Shown: piece after piece, positions 16,601-24,892 of the stretch
Layout of the letters: each line of letters starts with the position of its first letter
Numbering within the stretch: position 1 is the stretch's first letter
Assembly: GCA_964421675.1 (NCBI GenBank)
Contig: CAYQXV010000022.1
Span: forward strand, 1-51,655
Length of the DNA: 51,655 nucleotides
Source: CALLPQ01 sp964421675
GTDB taxonomy: Bacteria > Pseudomonadota > Alphaproteobacteria > Caulobacterales > Parvularculaceae
Direction: 5' to 3'
Program-made: the position numbers and the translations under genes
Notes under the pieces: generated by a model
Told to the model about the DNA's origin: nothing
The model's database searches: none
The model's input: only the letters and a program-made list of their open reading frames with translations

Positions 16601-18728
16601 CCAAGACGGTCTCAAAGGTGGTTGGCTCGCGGTAGGAGGCGCTGCTTGCATTGCCTTCAAGGCGCACGCCCGCATAGGCCTCATCAACACGCACAGGAAC
16701 GCGGACTTTATCAGAAACGACACGGCCACCGGGCTCAATCACACCGACAACCAAATCGGCGCGCAAGGGAACCCCGTTTCCATTGGATGCATCAGCAGCT
16801 TTGATGGTCAGGCTGGTTTTGCCTTGCGCATCGGTTTTCTGTTTCGGCAGTTCCCGGAAGGATTGTGAAAAATTGGGACTTTCCGGCCCGAACTGATAGG
16901 TCTGATAGTCCGGGAACGGATTGGGATCGGGTAAATATCTCAATGTTGCTTCAACCGGCAGATTTGCAGCGGGGGCACCATAAAGGAACCGGCTTTCCAC
17001 GCTCACCTCCCGAACTTGGCCTAAAGAAAGCGGTGTTTCTTGATCCGTTTCCAAAATGACTTCGAGGCGCTGGGGCACGAAATCTTCAACCGAAAAGCTT
17101 GTACCGCCCACCTTGCCAACACCGTCAGCCAAAACTTCCATACGCCACACACCGCGCGGCGCAGTTTGCGGCAGCGCATAAGCAAGGGAGAACCCGCCTA
17201 GACGGGTATGTTCAATGCGTTGTTCATGGGCAAGAACGCCGTTCGGACGAAAGACCTTTACGGTTTGACTGCGATCATCGACCGCGCGGCCCGTATTATC
17301 GCGCAACAGGCTCGACACATGCACGGTTTCACCGGGGCGATAAATACCGCGATCAAGATAAGCGTATGCATCAAGCAATGGCGGCACATCCCGCCCGCCA
17401 ATATTGCGTTCGCTCAAATCAAGCGGTGCCCGCGTTAAATCAAGCGCAGCAAAATCACTCTGCGAGCCATAGGCCATGATCATTTTCGGCGCGCGCGGGC
17501 CTTCCCCGCGAATGAGGGCGGCATCAAAATGCACCCGGCCATCGGCATTACTCACATTGGTGCCAAGTACTTCATTATTTTGCGCAACCAAACTCATCTC
17601 TGCACCAACCAAGGGCCGTGCGCTATCGATAGAGCGCACAAAGACATCCAGCCCGTCTGCTCCCTGATAAGAGGTTAGCGCCATATCGGTATACATCACC
17701 CAGCGCCACGCCTGTGCCGCGCGCCCTGTCGATTGGGATTTGGTACTCGCATCCTCAACCTGGATAAAATAAGCGCCCGGCTCTAATCCTTTTAAGGTTG
17801 CCCCGAGCGGGAATATAGTCGTGACGGTTTCGTTACGTGTCGGGGTTAGAGCATCAGGCTCAGTGGCAAGCTTGCCCTCATAAACGACAACACCATGTTC
17901 CGTTCCGTCGCGCGGGCCATAAAAATAGGGATATTGATTAGCGCCGGTCGCCTCCCCTTTCACCACCGCGCGCTGAAACAGCGCGCGATCATTTACCCGG
18001 CGTACGGTCACATTGATTTGTTTAACATTGACCGTGCGAATTCCTAAACCATCGGCTTCAAGGCGCGGTAAAATGACCCCGTCCCCCACAAAAGCAACAA
18101 CCGCAGGCTTATCGCCAAACGAAATCGAAAGCGTTTCACTCTGGGCAAGCTTGTCTCCGGCAGCAGATGGCAGTCCTGCTCGCAATGTCACCTGATAGGT
18201 CTGGTGAAAGCCTAACCCAGTGAGACACAAAATCTCTCCGTTTACGGAAAATGCTGGCTTGGTCTCGGGGGTTACCCGAATATAATCGCCGTAATTTGTT
18301 TCTCCGCTATCATCGAGCGCGCTGGAAAACTGAATACAGGCACTCGGCTCGCTCGCACTCGTATCATAGGTTAAGCGTTGATAGCCAAAACCTTGCACGC
18401 CCCCTTGCTCTTCAGTGTCGCTCGCGCGCGGGGCATTGGCCTCGCGGACATTTTGAAAATCATAGGCTGCGCGATCATCCTCTGAGGTCGCGCTCGCACC
18501 ATCCGGGCTGTAGGGAATATTTGCTGTGACCACCGGCGCAGTTTTATCGCGGCCATTGGCGGGAATAACTTCGCGGCCAACGAGGACGCCAACCGAAAAG
18601 ACAACCACCATCGCCGCTGCGATCAGCGCGCGGCCAAGAGTTTTGTTGCCAGTTACCGGGTTATGGCTGGGGGGAAACCCACTGGAATGAGCGGGTATCA
18701 GTGTTGGAATTAAAATTGGACTTGTCAT
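13653..18728 (-). CDS. Bacterial alpha-2-macroglobulin, thioester type
   Basis: This 1691-residue periplasmic protease trap is the first gene of the operon with pbpC. It has an N-terminal membrane anchor at about 32-50 (ALIAAAMVVVFSVGVLVG) instead of the lipobox found in E. coli YfhM. Long stretches of MG-type beta domains follow (for example LDRGIYRPGETVHVSSLLRD). The thioester motif YGCTEQ has Cys1228 and Gln1231, so covalent capture of proteases is expected. The region after it is the alpha/alpha thioester barrel, ending in a receptor-binding-like beta domain. Family knowledge places it with PBP1C in sensing or repairing cell-wall breaches and blocking attacking proteases. Length is in the normal range. 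Confidence 0.95.
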   Translation of the reverse strand: MTSPILIPTLIPAHSSGFPPSHNPVTGNKTLGRALIAAAMVVVFSVGVLVGREVIPANGRDKTAPVVTANIPYSPDGASATSEDDRAAYDFQNVREANAPRASDTEEQGGVQGFGYQRLTYDTSASEPSACIQFSSALDDSGETNYGDYIRVTPETKPAFSVNGEILCLTGLGFHQTYQVTLRAGLPSAAGDKLAQSETLSISFGDKPAVVAFVGDGVILPRLEADGLGIRTVNVKQINVTVRRVNDRALFQRAVVKGEATGANQYPYFYGPRDGTEHGVVVYEGKLATEPDALTPTRNETVTTIFPLGATLKGLEPGAYFIQVEDASTKSQSTGRAAQAWRWVMYTDMALTSYQGADGLDVFVRSIDSARPLVGAEMSLVAQNNEVLGTNVSNADGRVHFDAALIRGEGPRAPKMIMAYGSQSDFAALDLTRAPLDLSERNIGGRDVPPLLDAYAYLDRGIYRPGETVHVSSLLRDNTGRAVDDRSQTVKVFRPNGVLAHEQRIEHTRLGGFSLAYALPQTAPRGVWRMEVLADGVGKVGGTSFSVEDFVPQRLEVILETDQETPLSLGQVREVSVESRFLYGAPAANLPVEATLRYLPDPNPFPDYQTYQFGPESPNFSQSFRELPKQKTDAQGKTSLTIKAADASNGNGVPLRADLVVGVIEPGGRVVSDKVRVPVRVDEAYAGVRLEGNASSASYREPTTFETVLVDRAGAPIKGELEWRLVRQDYEYDWYQTNSRWQYRRNKKEILISQGRLSTDEKGLASFDQKLTWGDYQLSVWQQGSTARSEKSFYAGWRSQAGSAQTPDEVVMTAVSDGTDEGNIAPGTRARLFIAPPYAGEATIVVATDRVHMVQRLRVEEEGREIIIDTDPDWGSGFYVMATLVTPRDAVDQPIPRRALGVHHVSFDMAERSLNVSMDVPKVLQPRQTLNLPVKIDGAGAGEEVMLTLAAVDQGILQLTKFPSPDPKNHFFGKKRLGLSVHDDYGRILNANLGAPTRFGGDQIGGAGLSVVPTKTVALFSGAVRVDANGAASVPIEVPDFNGELRLMAVAWSRENVGNSDARMTVRDRVPAEVSLSRFLAPGDTGLATISINNVDGARGEYQVELAGSGPIMLDESLTFTLDEGAREERTVNLRAGATGIGFVSMNVTGPENFSVTRAYPIEVRTPWYPVSETSTFAQSPGEKFALTDKMLDGFIPGTGAVTLSYSRLAGVEAGALLDGLRRYPYGCTEQLTSSSFPLLYVDTLGGEVGRGPEYEVRPRVQTAINKLMDRQSPDGAFGLWRVSDRYSNPWLGAYVTDFLFRAKDAGYTVPNHVLENSYTALAQVAEVSRWTSVSYAMRANFTNSDDTNQRYRLRASAYAHYVLARAGRGDLSDIRYFHDVLLEQVKTPLVAAHIGAALAGYGDRARAENAFRTALEGKGFSNSWDYYQTPLRDAAGIVTLIVEAGYSHLLDEASEVFTQAMKSPDRMHTQEKAFVLMAANAMLEGAGPLAIAIDGQEVSGLAPAPVFSPDADDISAGRTYENRGEGPVFLSVTRTGSPERAPASINNGVKVNKRFLTFSGKPISVNEVKQNDRFVVLIDVDPVDRRRHPFIIADLLPSGFEIETILTPDDNSIDNVGTLARTQTAEARDDRFVAALTLDNGKSGRVAYVVRAITPGTFSMPGAVVEDMYRPEVVGRTAAGTLTVTPASGG

Positions 18729-18861
18729 GGACTATTTCCTCCCCCTTGGATGATGCCGCAATCAGCTGGCATAATATGTCATTGTCTCAAAACCGAAGGT
18801 GTGAGCTCAATACATACGCGGTTTCACTACCGCTCCTTATTGCAAGTCATTATGACCTGAT

Positions 18862-19689
18862 ATGGTCAAAAGTGAAACGATTCCCGGATTATTTATGGGC
18901 AAGGTGCCGCCATTTTGCACCCATTCCGGGCGATGGTGCCCATTCACCCATAATTTCGCCTTCCCTTTATGGTTTAAATACCAATATCACTCAGTAACGC
19001 ATGCTGAGAAAAACCAACCGGAGTTGAGACTTATTATCCGTATTGCCCTCCTTGCCGCTTCCGTCCTCGGTGCTGGTGTCACCGCCGGACGCCGTTTGCT
19101 TGCTGACAATGTTGAAAAGCAAAAAGCGACCATCATTGAGGAAGCCAGTGCGCTGGCCCGCGAAAAGCTGGATCTGGAAGTGCGCCGCATTGTGCGCACC
19201 GGTTTGCAATCGCTGTTGGTCAATACGCTGGTCAAATTCATACTGGTGGCTAGCGCCTTCATTATTTACGAGCTTGGTTGGATCAGCGCCCAGCAATTTG
19301 TGCTTAGCGCCAGTATCATGCTTGGGCTTTTCTTAATCCGCGATGCGGTGCGCCTATGGCCCTCCGCAAAATTGATCGTCAGTCAGCTCCATGAAAATGG
19401 ATGGCGGCCAAAAGAGGCCATCTCGCAATATGTCTCCGCGAGCGTGTTCGAGCAGGCCCTCGAAGAGGTCAGCGAACAAACCGGGAAAGGCAGCACCCGG
19501 CTTTACCTGCAAATTGCCGGCAAATCCCCAAGTCAGGTCTCCGTTGAGATTGCCGCAGCCATCGCCAATATTGCCCACGAAACAAGCTATCAGCAGATCC
19601 GGCCGCGAGTCGCTATGGCGATGCTCAGAGCCTTTGTGATCATCGCTCTTTACTCAGCCATCTTGTTTGTGATCTTTAATCTGGTGTGA
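18862..19689 (+). CDS. Multi-pass membrane protein of unknown function (start uncertain)
   Basis: I do not recognise the family. From about 19024 the product shows a membrane helix (LIIRIALLAASVLGAGVTAG), a charged helical stretch with alternating Lys/Glu/Arg, two adjacent membrane helices (VKFILVASAFIIYELGW and VLSASIMLGLFLI), a soluble segment of about 90 residues, and a final helix (FVIIALYSAILFVIFNLV). The first 54 codons of the open frame (from the ATG at 18862) read as Cys/Trp/Phe/His-rich sequence unlike a protein N-terminus. The true start may therefore be the TTG at 19024, although its GGAG is too close for a normal ribosome-binding site. It lies divergent from the A2M operon and upstream of topA. 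Confidence 0.6.
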   Translation: MVKSETIPGLFMGKVPPFCTHSGRWCPFTHNFAFPLWFKYQYHSVTHAEKNQPELRLIIRIALLAASVLGAGVTAGRRLLADNVEKQKATIIEEASALAREKLDLEVRRIVRTGLQSLLVNTLVKFILVASAFIIYELGWISAQQFVLSASIMLGLFLIRDAVRLWPSAKLIVSQLHENGWRPKEAISQYVSASVFEQALEEVSEQTGKGSTRLYLQIAGKSPSQVSVEIAAAIANIAHETSYQQIRPRVAMAMLRAFVIIALYSAILFVIFNLV

Positions 19690-19871
19690 CGGGACGCAGC
19701 GCTGGTTGACCTGCAAAGACTGGTTTTTTTGACATTTCGGCATCAAAAATGGTCTGTTATCAGCCACTTGTATCACTCTCAGATTTTCAAAACCTCTTGA
19801 TTTTTGCCCAAATACCTGTGTAGGGCACCTTCCTAATGTGGGTAACTGCCCCTCTTGCGTAAGGACCAACC

Positions 19872-22529
19872 ATGCAGCTTGTGATTGTCGAGTCGCCCTC
19901 AAAAGCGAAAACCATCAACAAATATCTTGGCTCAAACTTTAAGGTTCTTGCCTCATATGGGCATATACGCGACCTGCCTTCCAAAGATGGATCGGTTAAG
20001 CCCGATGAGGGTTTTGAGATGGTCTGGGAAGTCGACACCGCCTCGAAAAAACGGGTCAATGAGATCGCAAGCTATGCAAAACAGGCAGACCGCCTGATCC
20101 TCGCTACCGACCCGGACCGAGAGGGAGAGGCTATTTCCTGGCATATCCTTGATGTGCTCAACCAAAAGAAGGCCCTGAAAGACATCCGCATTGACCGGGT
20201 GGCTTTTAACGCGATCACCAAGAACGCAATTCAGGAGGCCATGGCCCAACCGCGCGAGATCGATCAGGATCTGGTGGATGCCTATCTTGCCCGCCGCGCC
20301 CTGGATTATCTGGTTGGATTTTCTCTATCGCCCGTCCTATGGCGCAAACTGCCCGGCTCGCGCTCCGCAGGCCGGGTGCAGTCTGTCGCCTTGCGGATCA
20401 TCTGTGAGCGCGAAATTGAAATCGAAAAATTCGAGCCGCGCGAATATTGGTCGGTCGAGGCGCAAGCCAAATCTGCGGGCGGACAGCCCTTTCAAGCGCG
20501 TCTTATTACCCATCAAGGGGAGAAACTCACCAAATTCTCCCTCGCCAATGAGGCAGATGCTGCGGCGGCAAAGCTGGCGGTTGAGAATGCAAGCTTTTCG
20601 GTTCGCTCCGTTGAGGCTAAGCCAACACGCCGCAACCCGCCTGCGCCCTTCACCACCTCAACCATGCAGCAAGAAGCCGCCCGCAAGCTTGGCTTTAATG
20701 CGCAGCGCACCATGCGCACCGCGCAGCGCCTTTATGAAGGCATTGATATTGGCGGTGAGACCACCGGGCTTATCACCTATATGCGGACCGACGGTGTTGA
20801 TATGGCCGGCGAGGCAATTGCCGATGCCCGGCGCTCTATTGAGACCTCATTTGGCGGAAACTATGTGCCGGAATCCCCGCGGGTCTACAAAACCAAAGCC
20901 AAAAATGCGCAGGAAGCCCACGAATGTGTGCGGCCAACCTCCTTTGCCCGCTCCCCCGACAAAGTGCGCGGATTGGAGAGCGATCAGGCCAAATTATACG
21001 AATTGATCTGGAAGCGCGCCGTTGCCTCGCAAATGGAGAGCGCGCGCCTTGAGAACACAACGATTGATCTTCAATCGGCGGACTCAAAGACGGGCCTGCG
21101 CGCCACCGGCTCGGTCATTTTGTTCGATGGATTTCTCAAGCTCTATGAAGAGGGCATGGATGATACCGACGGCGATGATGCAAGCGGCGTACTGCCAAAG
21201 GTCAGCGAAGGCGAAGCCACGGGCGTCGGCGATGTAAAGGCCGACCAACATTTCACCCAGCCGCCCCCTCGCTTTACTGAGGCAAGCCTGGTTAAGCGGA
21301 TGGAAGAGCTTGGGATCGGGCGTCCGTCAACCTATGCATCCATCCTGTCTGTGCTGCGCGATCGCGGCTATGTGGAAATGGACCGCAACCGGTTTATCCC
21401 CGACAGTAAGGGGCGGATTGTAACGGCATTCCTGGAGAATTTTTTCCCGAAATATGTCGAATATGATTTCACTGCGGATCTAGAGCGCACGCTCGATCAG
21501 ATTTCTGCAGGCGATGCAGACTGGCGCGATTTTCTCCACGCCTTCTGGAAAGAATTTCACGCCGCTATCGAAGCCACTGGCGAGTTACGGATCACGCAGG
21601 TGCTCGATGCGCTCAATGAGTCGCTCGGGCCTTTGATCTTCCCGCCAAAAGAAGATGGCAGCCATCCGCGCGCCTGCCCAAGCTGTGATGATGGTCAGAT
21701 GTCGCTGAAAACCGGCCGCTTTGGTGCCTTTATCGGCTGCTCCAACTATCCCGATTGCCGATATACCAAACAGCTTTCTTCTGCGGTGAAGGGCGAAGAA
21801 GATGGCCCTTCAGGCGATAAGGTTTTGGGCACCGACCCGCAGACAAGTCTCGACGTGTTATTGCGCGTTGGACGCTTTGGCCCATATGTGCAGCTTGGCG
21901 AAGAAGACAAAGAAGCGGAAACAAAACCCAAACGCGCCAGCATTCCCAAAGGCTGGGATGCAGCAACGCTCGACCTTGAAGGGGGATTAAAACTGCTTTC
22001 CCTCCCCCGTCTTGTTGGTCAGCACCCGGACGACAATGAAGATATTGTTGCAGGCCTTGGTCGCTATGGCCCATTTGTCAAACATGGCAAAACCTATGCA
22101 AACCTTGAAAATGCAGATGAAGTCTTTGAGGTTGGTCTTAACCGTGCGGTCACACTGATTGCGGAAAAAATCGCAAACCCAAGAGCGCGCAAAGCCGCAA
22201 AGCCATTGCGCGAGTTGGGCAATCACCCAGAGACTGGCGATCCGGTCAATATTATGGATGGCCGTTATGGCCCCTATGTGAAACACCAAAAAATCAACGC
22301 CACCATTCCATCAGGAAATGACCCTGAACATGTAACCCTTGAACAGGCGCTGGAATGGATCGTCGCAAAAGAGAAAAAACCGAAGAAGAAAAAAGCCACA
22401 AAGAAGAAGGCAACGAAAAAAGCGACGAAAAAGAAAGCGACAAAGAAAAAAGCAACCAAGAAAAAGGCTGCAAAGAAAACGACCGCTAAAAAGGCCACAA
22501 AAAAGAAGGCCACGAAAAAAGCGGAGTAG
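19872..22529 (+). CDS. topA: DNA topoisomerase I with lysine-rich tail
   Basis: This 885-residue type IA topoisomerase relaxes negative supercoils. The Toprim domain carries VESPSKA at 5-11 (catalytic Glu) and DPDREGE near residue 80. The active-site tyrosine is Tyr303 in TYMRTDG, with Arg305. One C4 zinc ribbon lies near residue 600 (CPSC...CSNYPDC), followed by further topoisomerase C-terminal repeats ending GRYGPYVKH. Residues about 833-885 are an almost pure Lys/Ala/Thr tail resembling histone H1, which should bind DNA non-specifically. In many alphaproteobacteria topA follows plsY-dprA; here that pair lies about 20 kb away. Confidence 0.97.
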   Translation: MQLVIVESPSKAKTINKYLGSNFKVLASYGHIRDLPSKDGSVKPDEGFEMVWEVDTASKKRVNEIASYAKQADRLILATDPDREGEAISWHILDVLNQKKALKDIRIDRVAFNAITKNAIQEAMAQPREIDQDLVDAYLARRALDYLVGFSLSPVLWRKLPGSRSAGRVQSVALRIICEREIEIEKFEPREYWSVEAQAKSAGGQPFQARLITHQGEKLTKFSLANEADAAAAKLAVENASFSVRSVEAKPTRRNPPAPFTTSTMQQEAARKLGFNAQRTMRTAQRLYEGIDIGGETTGLITYMRTDGVDMAGEAIADARRSIETSFGGNYVPESPRVYKTKAKNAQEAHECVRPTSFARSPDKVRGLESDQAKLYELIWKRAVASQMESARLENTTIDLQSADSKTGLRATGSVILFDGFLKLYEEGMDDTDGDDASGVLPKVSEGEATGVGDVKADQHFTQPPPRFTEASLVKRMEELGIGRPSTYASILSVLRDRGYVEMDRNRFIPDSKGRIVTAFLENFFPKYVEYDFTADLERTLDQISAGDADWRDFLHAFWKEFHAAIEATGELRITQVLDALNESLGPLIFPPKEDGSHPRACPSCDDGQMSLKTGRFGAFIGCSNYPDCRYTKQLSSAVKGEEDGPSGDKVLGTDPQTSLDVLLRVGRFGPYVQLGEEDKEAETKPKRASIPKGWDAATLDLEGGLKLLSLPRLVGQHPDDNEDIVAGLGRYGPFVKHGKTYANLENADEVFEVGLNRAVTLIAEKIANPRARKAAKPLRELGNHPETGDPVNIMDGRYGPYVKHQKINATIPSGNDPEHVTLEQALEWIVAKEKKPKKKKATKKKATKKATKKKATKKKATKKKAAKKTTAKKATKKKATKKAE

Positions 22530-22552
22530 TCTTTAAACGCTGCCTTCTACGA

Positions 22553-23011
22553 TCAAAAACTTGCGCGGATGATGGCCTCAAGGCCCGCCGCATCGTCTTC
22601 GTCAAACATGGCGATCTTGTCGCTATCAACATCCAGCACGGCAATCAGCTCGCCGGTTTTTGTCACAACCGGCACGACAATTTCCGAGGCGGAATTGGCA
22701 TCGCACGCGATGTGGCCGGGAAATTCATGAACATCATCGACGATTATCGTTTCGCGGTTTTGCGCAGCTACCCCGCACACGCCCTTACCGAATGGAATGC
22801 GCAAACAGCCCATCGTGCCTTGATACGGCCCCACCACGAGCTCGGCGGTGTTTAACGGATCAACATTATAAAAACCGGTCCAGAAAAAATGTTCAAACCG
22901 GTGATGGAGAATGTTGGATATGGTTGCCATGCGCGCAACTTGATTTGTCTCCCCGTCAATGACGGCGAGGATTTCGTCTTTTAGTTCCGCATAAATTGAG
23001 GGTTTATCCAT
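22553..23011 (-). CDS. msrC: Free methionine-(R)-sulfoxide reductase (GAF fold)
   Basis: This 152-residue GAF-domain enzyme reduces free methionine-R-sulfoxide. The three catalytic cysteines are Cys69, Cys79 and Cys103, with spacings 10 and 24 identical to E. coli fRMsr (Cys84, Cys94, Cys118). The GPYQGTMGCLRI, GKGVCGVAA and FPGHIACDANSASEIVVP motifs are all present. The start lies 3 nt after the FAH-family stop, so it is co-transcribed with that gene and the transaldolase. The symbol is by family resemblance. Confidence 0.93.
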   Translation of the reverse strand: MDKPSIYAELKDEILAVIDGETNQVARMATISNILHHRFEHFFWTGFYNVDPLNTAELVVGPYQGTMGCLRIPFGKGVCGVAAQNRETIIVDDVHEFPGHIACDANSASEIVVPVVTKTGELIAVLDVDSDKIAMFDEDDAAGLEAIIRASF

Positions 23012-23014
23012 CGG

Positions 23015-23698
23015 TTAAATCACCTTGAAAGAAAGCGGGGGCAACGGTCCAATTTCCACGCGGACATTATCACCGACAACCAAAGGCCCAACGCCTTCCG
23101 GTGTTCCGGTGAAAATTAAATCCCCGGCAGCAAGCGTTACAAACCGGGAAAGCGTTGAAATGATTTCCGGGACCGACCAAATCATTTTGGCCAATGTTGA
23201 ATGTTGTTTTTGCTCATTATTGACCAATGTTGCTAAGGCCATCTCCTCAAGGGCGCCAGCGCGCTCGCGGGGCATAATTTTTCCAATCGGCGCGCTCTTG
23301 TCAAAAGCCTTGGCCATATCCCATGGATTGCCAGCCTTTTTTGCAAGGGATTGAAGATCGCGGCGGGTAAGATCGCACCCACATGCATAGCCATAAACGC
23401 AGCGCGCCCCCTCTTGTGGGCTCATCTTAGCCCCTCCCCCATTTAACGCGACCACAAGCTCACCTTCAAAATGCAGATCTTCGGTTTGCCCCGGATAGGC
23501 AATCTCGCTTTCCTCAAACGCAACGCCGTCCCTTGGCTTTGTAAAAAACACAGGCGCATCGCGCGAGGCATCCCCGCCCATTTCTGCGACATGATCGGCA
23601 TAATTTTTCCCGACGCAGAAGATACGGCGCACATGAAATTCATCATCTTCAATGGTCCGCACAATGACGGGCGCGAGCGGAGCGGTAATATTGCTCAT
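23015..23698 (-). CDS. Fumarylacetoacetate hydrolase family protein (acylpyruvase-like)
   Basis: This 227-residue protein is close to the FAHD1/YcgM acylpyruvase and oxaloacetate-decarboxylase group. It shows the metal-binding layout: FCVGKNYADHVAEM at the start, the metal-ligand glutamates in HFEGELVV, the LTRRDLQ and WDMAKAFDKSAPIG segments, and the C-terminal DLIFTGTPEGVGPL. Length is typical for the single-domain FAH class. It cleaves or decarboxylates a short beta-keto acid, but the precise substrate cannot be assigned. It is the middle gene of a three-gene operon, 40 nt after the transaldolase. Confidence 0.88.
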   Translation of the reverse strand: MSNITAPLAPVIVRTIEDDEFHVRRIFCVGKNYADHVAEMGGDASRDAPVFFTKPRDGVAFEESEIAYPGQTEDLHFEGELVVALNGGGAKMSPQEGARCVYGYACGCDLTRRDLQSLAKKAGNPWDMAKAFDKSAPIGKIMPRERAGALEEMALATLVNNEQKQHSTLAKMIWSVPEIISTLSRFVTLAAGDLIFTGTPEGVGPLVVGDNVRVEIGPLPPLSFKVI

Positions 23699-23738
23699 GG
23701 CAGTCTTTCTAATTCAGCAACAGGAAGGATTGAACGGT

Positions 23739-24392
23739 TTACAAAATCGTTTGACCGGTTTTTTCCCAATCCTCAAGAAATGCCGCAAGGCCTTTATCGG
23801 TGAGAGGGTGGTTGGCAAGCGATTTGATAACCGCTGGCGGGGCGGTTGCAACATCAGCGCCGTAAAGCGCACATTCGCGCATATGCAAGGGCGAGCGAAT
23901 GGATGCGGCAAGAATTTCCGTACGGAAATCATAATTATCATAAATCTGGCGGATGTCCTGAATAAGCTCCATGCCGTTCAGGCCCAGATCATCAATCCGG
24001 CCAATAAAGGGCGATATGAAACTGGCGCCCGCTTTTGCCGCCAACAGGGCCTGATTTGCCGAGAAGCATAAAGTGACATTGGTTTTAATGCCTTCGCTTT
24101 TAAATGCGCGGCATGCTTTTAGCCCCTCAAGGGTCAACGGTAATTTTACGGTTACATTATCGGCGATCTTTGCGAGGGATTTGCCTTCCGCGACCATATT
24201 ATCTGCATCCAATGCGGTAACCTCCGCAGAGACCGGACCATCGGTCAGCTTGCAAATCTCAGCGACAACCTCTCGAAAGTCGCGCCCAGATTTCATGATC
24301 AAGCTTGGGTTTGTCGTAACCCCATCAACCAGCCCGGTTGGGATCAAGTCGGCAATCTCTTCAATATTGGCAGTATCAACAAAGAACTTCAT
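23739..24392 (-). CDS. tal: Transaldolase (short, fructose-6-phosphate aldolase-like class)
   Basis: This 217-residue enzyme is counted from the ATG at 24392, which starts the canonical MKFFVDTANIEEI. The frame is open further upstream without family similarity. It belongs to the short 'transaldolase subfamily 3B' that transfers dihydroxyacetone units in the pentose-phosphate pathway. The Schiff-base lysine is Lys83 in VKLPLT; GVTTNPSLI and the SPFIGRIDD motif are also present. Whether it has transaldolase or fructose-6-phosphate aldolase activity depends on one active-site residue that I cannot assign without an alignment. It is first gene of the operon with the FAH protein and msrC. Confidence 0.92.
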   Translation of the reverse strand: MKFFVDTANIEEIADLIPTGLVDGVTTNPSLIMKSGRDFREVVAEICKLTDGPVSAEVTALDADNMVAEGKSLAKIADNVTVKLPLTLEGLKACRAFKSEGIKTNVTLCFSANQALLAAKAGASFISPFIGRIDDLGLNGMELIQDIRQIYDNYDFRTEILAASIRSPLHMRECALYGADVATAPPAVIKSLANHPLTDKGLAAFLEDWEKTGQTIL

Positions 24393-24892
24393 CAGCTCGG
24401 CTTCCTTTTCATGACTATCCAACGCGCCAGCGCGGCACTGGTGAAAACGGGGAATTTGCCGTGACGCTTACCCCTCTTTTGACCCGTCTGGCTATTAAAA
24501 TCCGACATGCCTTCGCGTCGGGACGCAGGGTACAGGGGGATTGCTTCGCCGTAGTTTAGTTTTTCTAACAAAAACAACGGATTTCCGCCTGACCTCGCGA
24601 AAAAATGCTTTCCTTGTTAGGGATCATCACTGAACGCCGAAAATCCCCATAGTGCCTTGATAAGACTATCAATTTTCCGATTCCTGAAAGATGACTTGAT
24701 GAAAAAATCCACAAAAGCGGCGACAAATGGCCATCAGTCGCAGTTTACCCCTCCTCAAAGGCTTTTCCCGCACCCAAGCTTCCCTTATATACCGGTTTCG
24801 CGCGCCGTGCGGAACGGCGTATACTCTTCTTTCAGGGCCAGTTTTTGAGTTCTCTCCGGGTCAGGCCAAAGCATAAAATCAGGCGTTCGACT
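24393..24892. other. Intergenic region upstream of korA, 500 bases
   Basis: This gap separates the leftward transaldolase operon from the rightward kor genes. It should contain both promoters. A TATACT at about 24819 could be a -10 for korA, but it has no good -35 at 17 bp. A 63-codon open frame at 24657-24848 has no ribosome-binding site and no recognisable similarity, so I treat it as non-coding. I see no RNA gene here. Confidence 0.5.

Noticed and set aside
22274..22513. Minus-strand frame encoding a Phe/Val/Ala-rich hydrophobic protein
   Set aside because: It is the antisense of the lysine-rich topA tail (AAG/AAA codons read as CTT/TTT), not a membrane protein.
24657..24848. 63-codon frame upstream of korA
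   Set aside because: No ribosome-binding site and no recognisable protein features; it lies in the promoter region.
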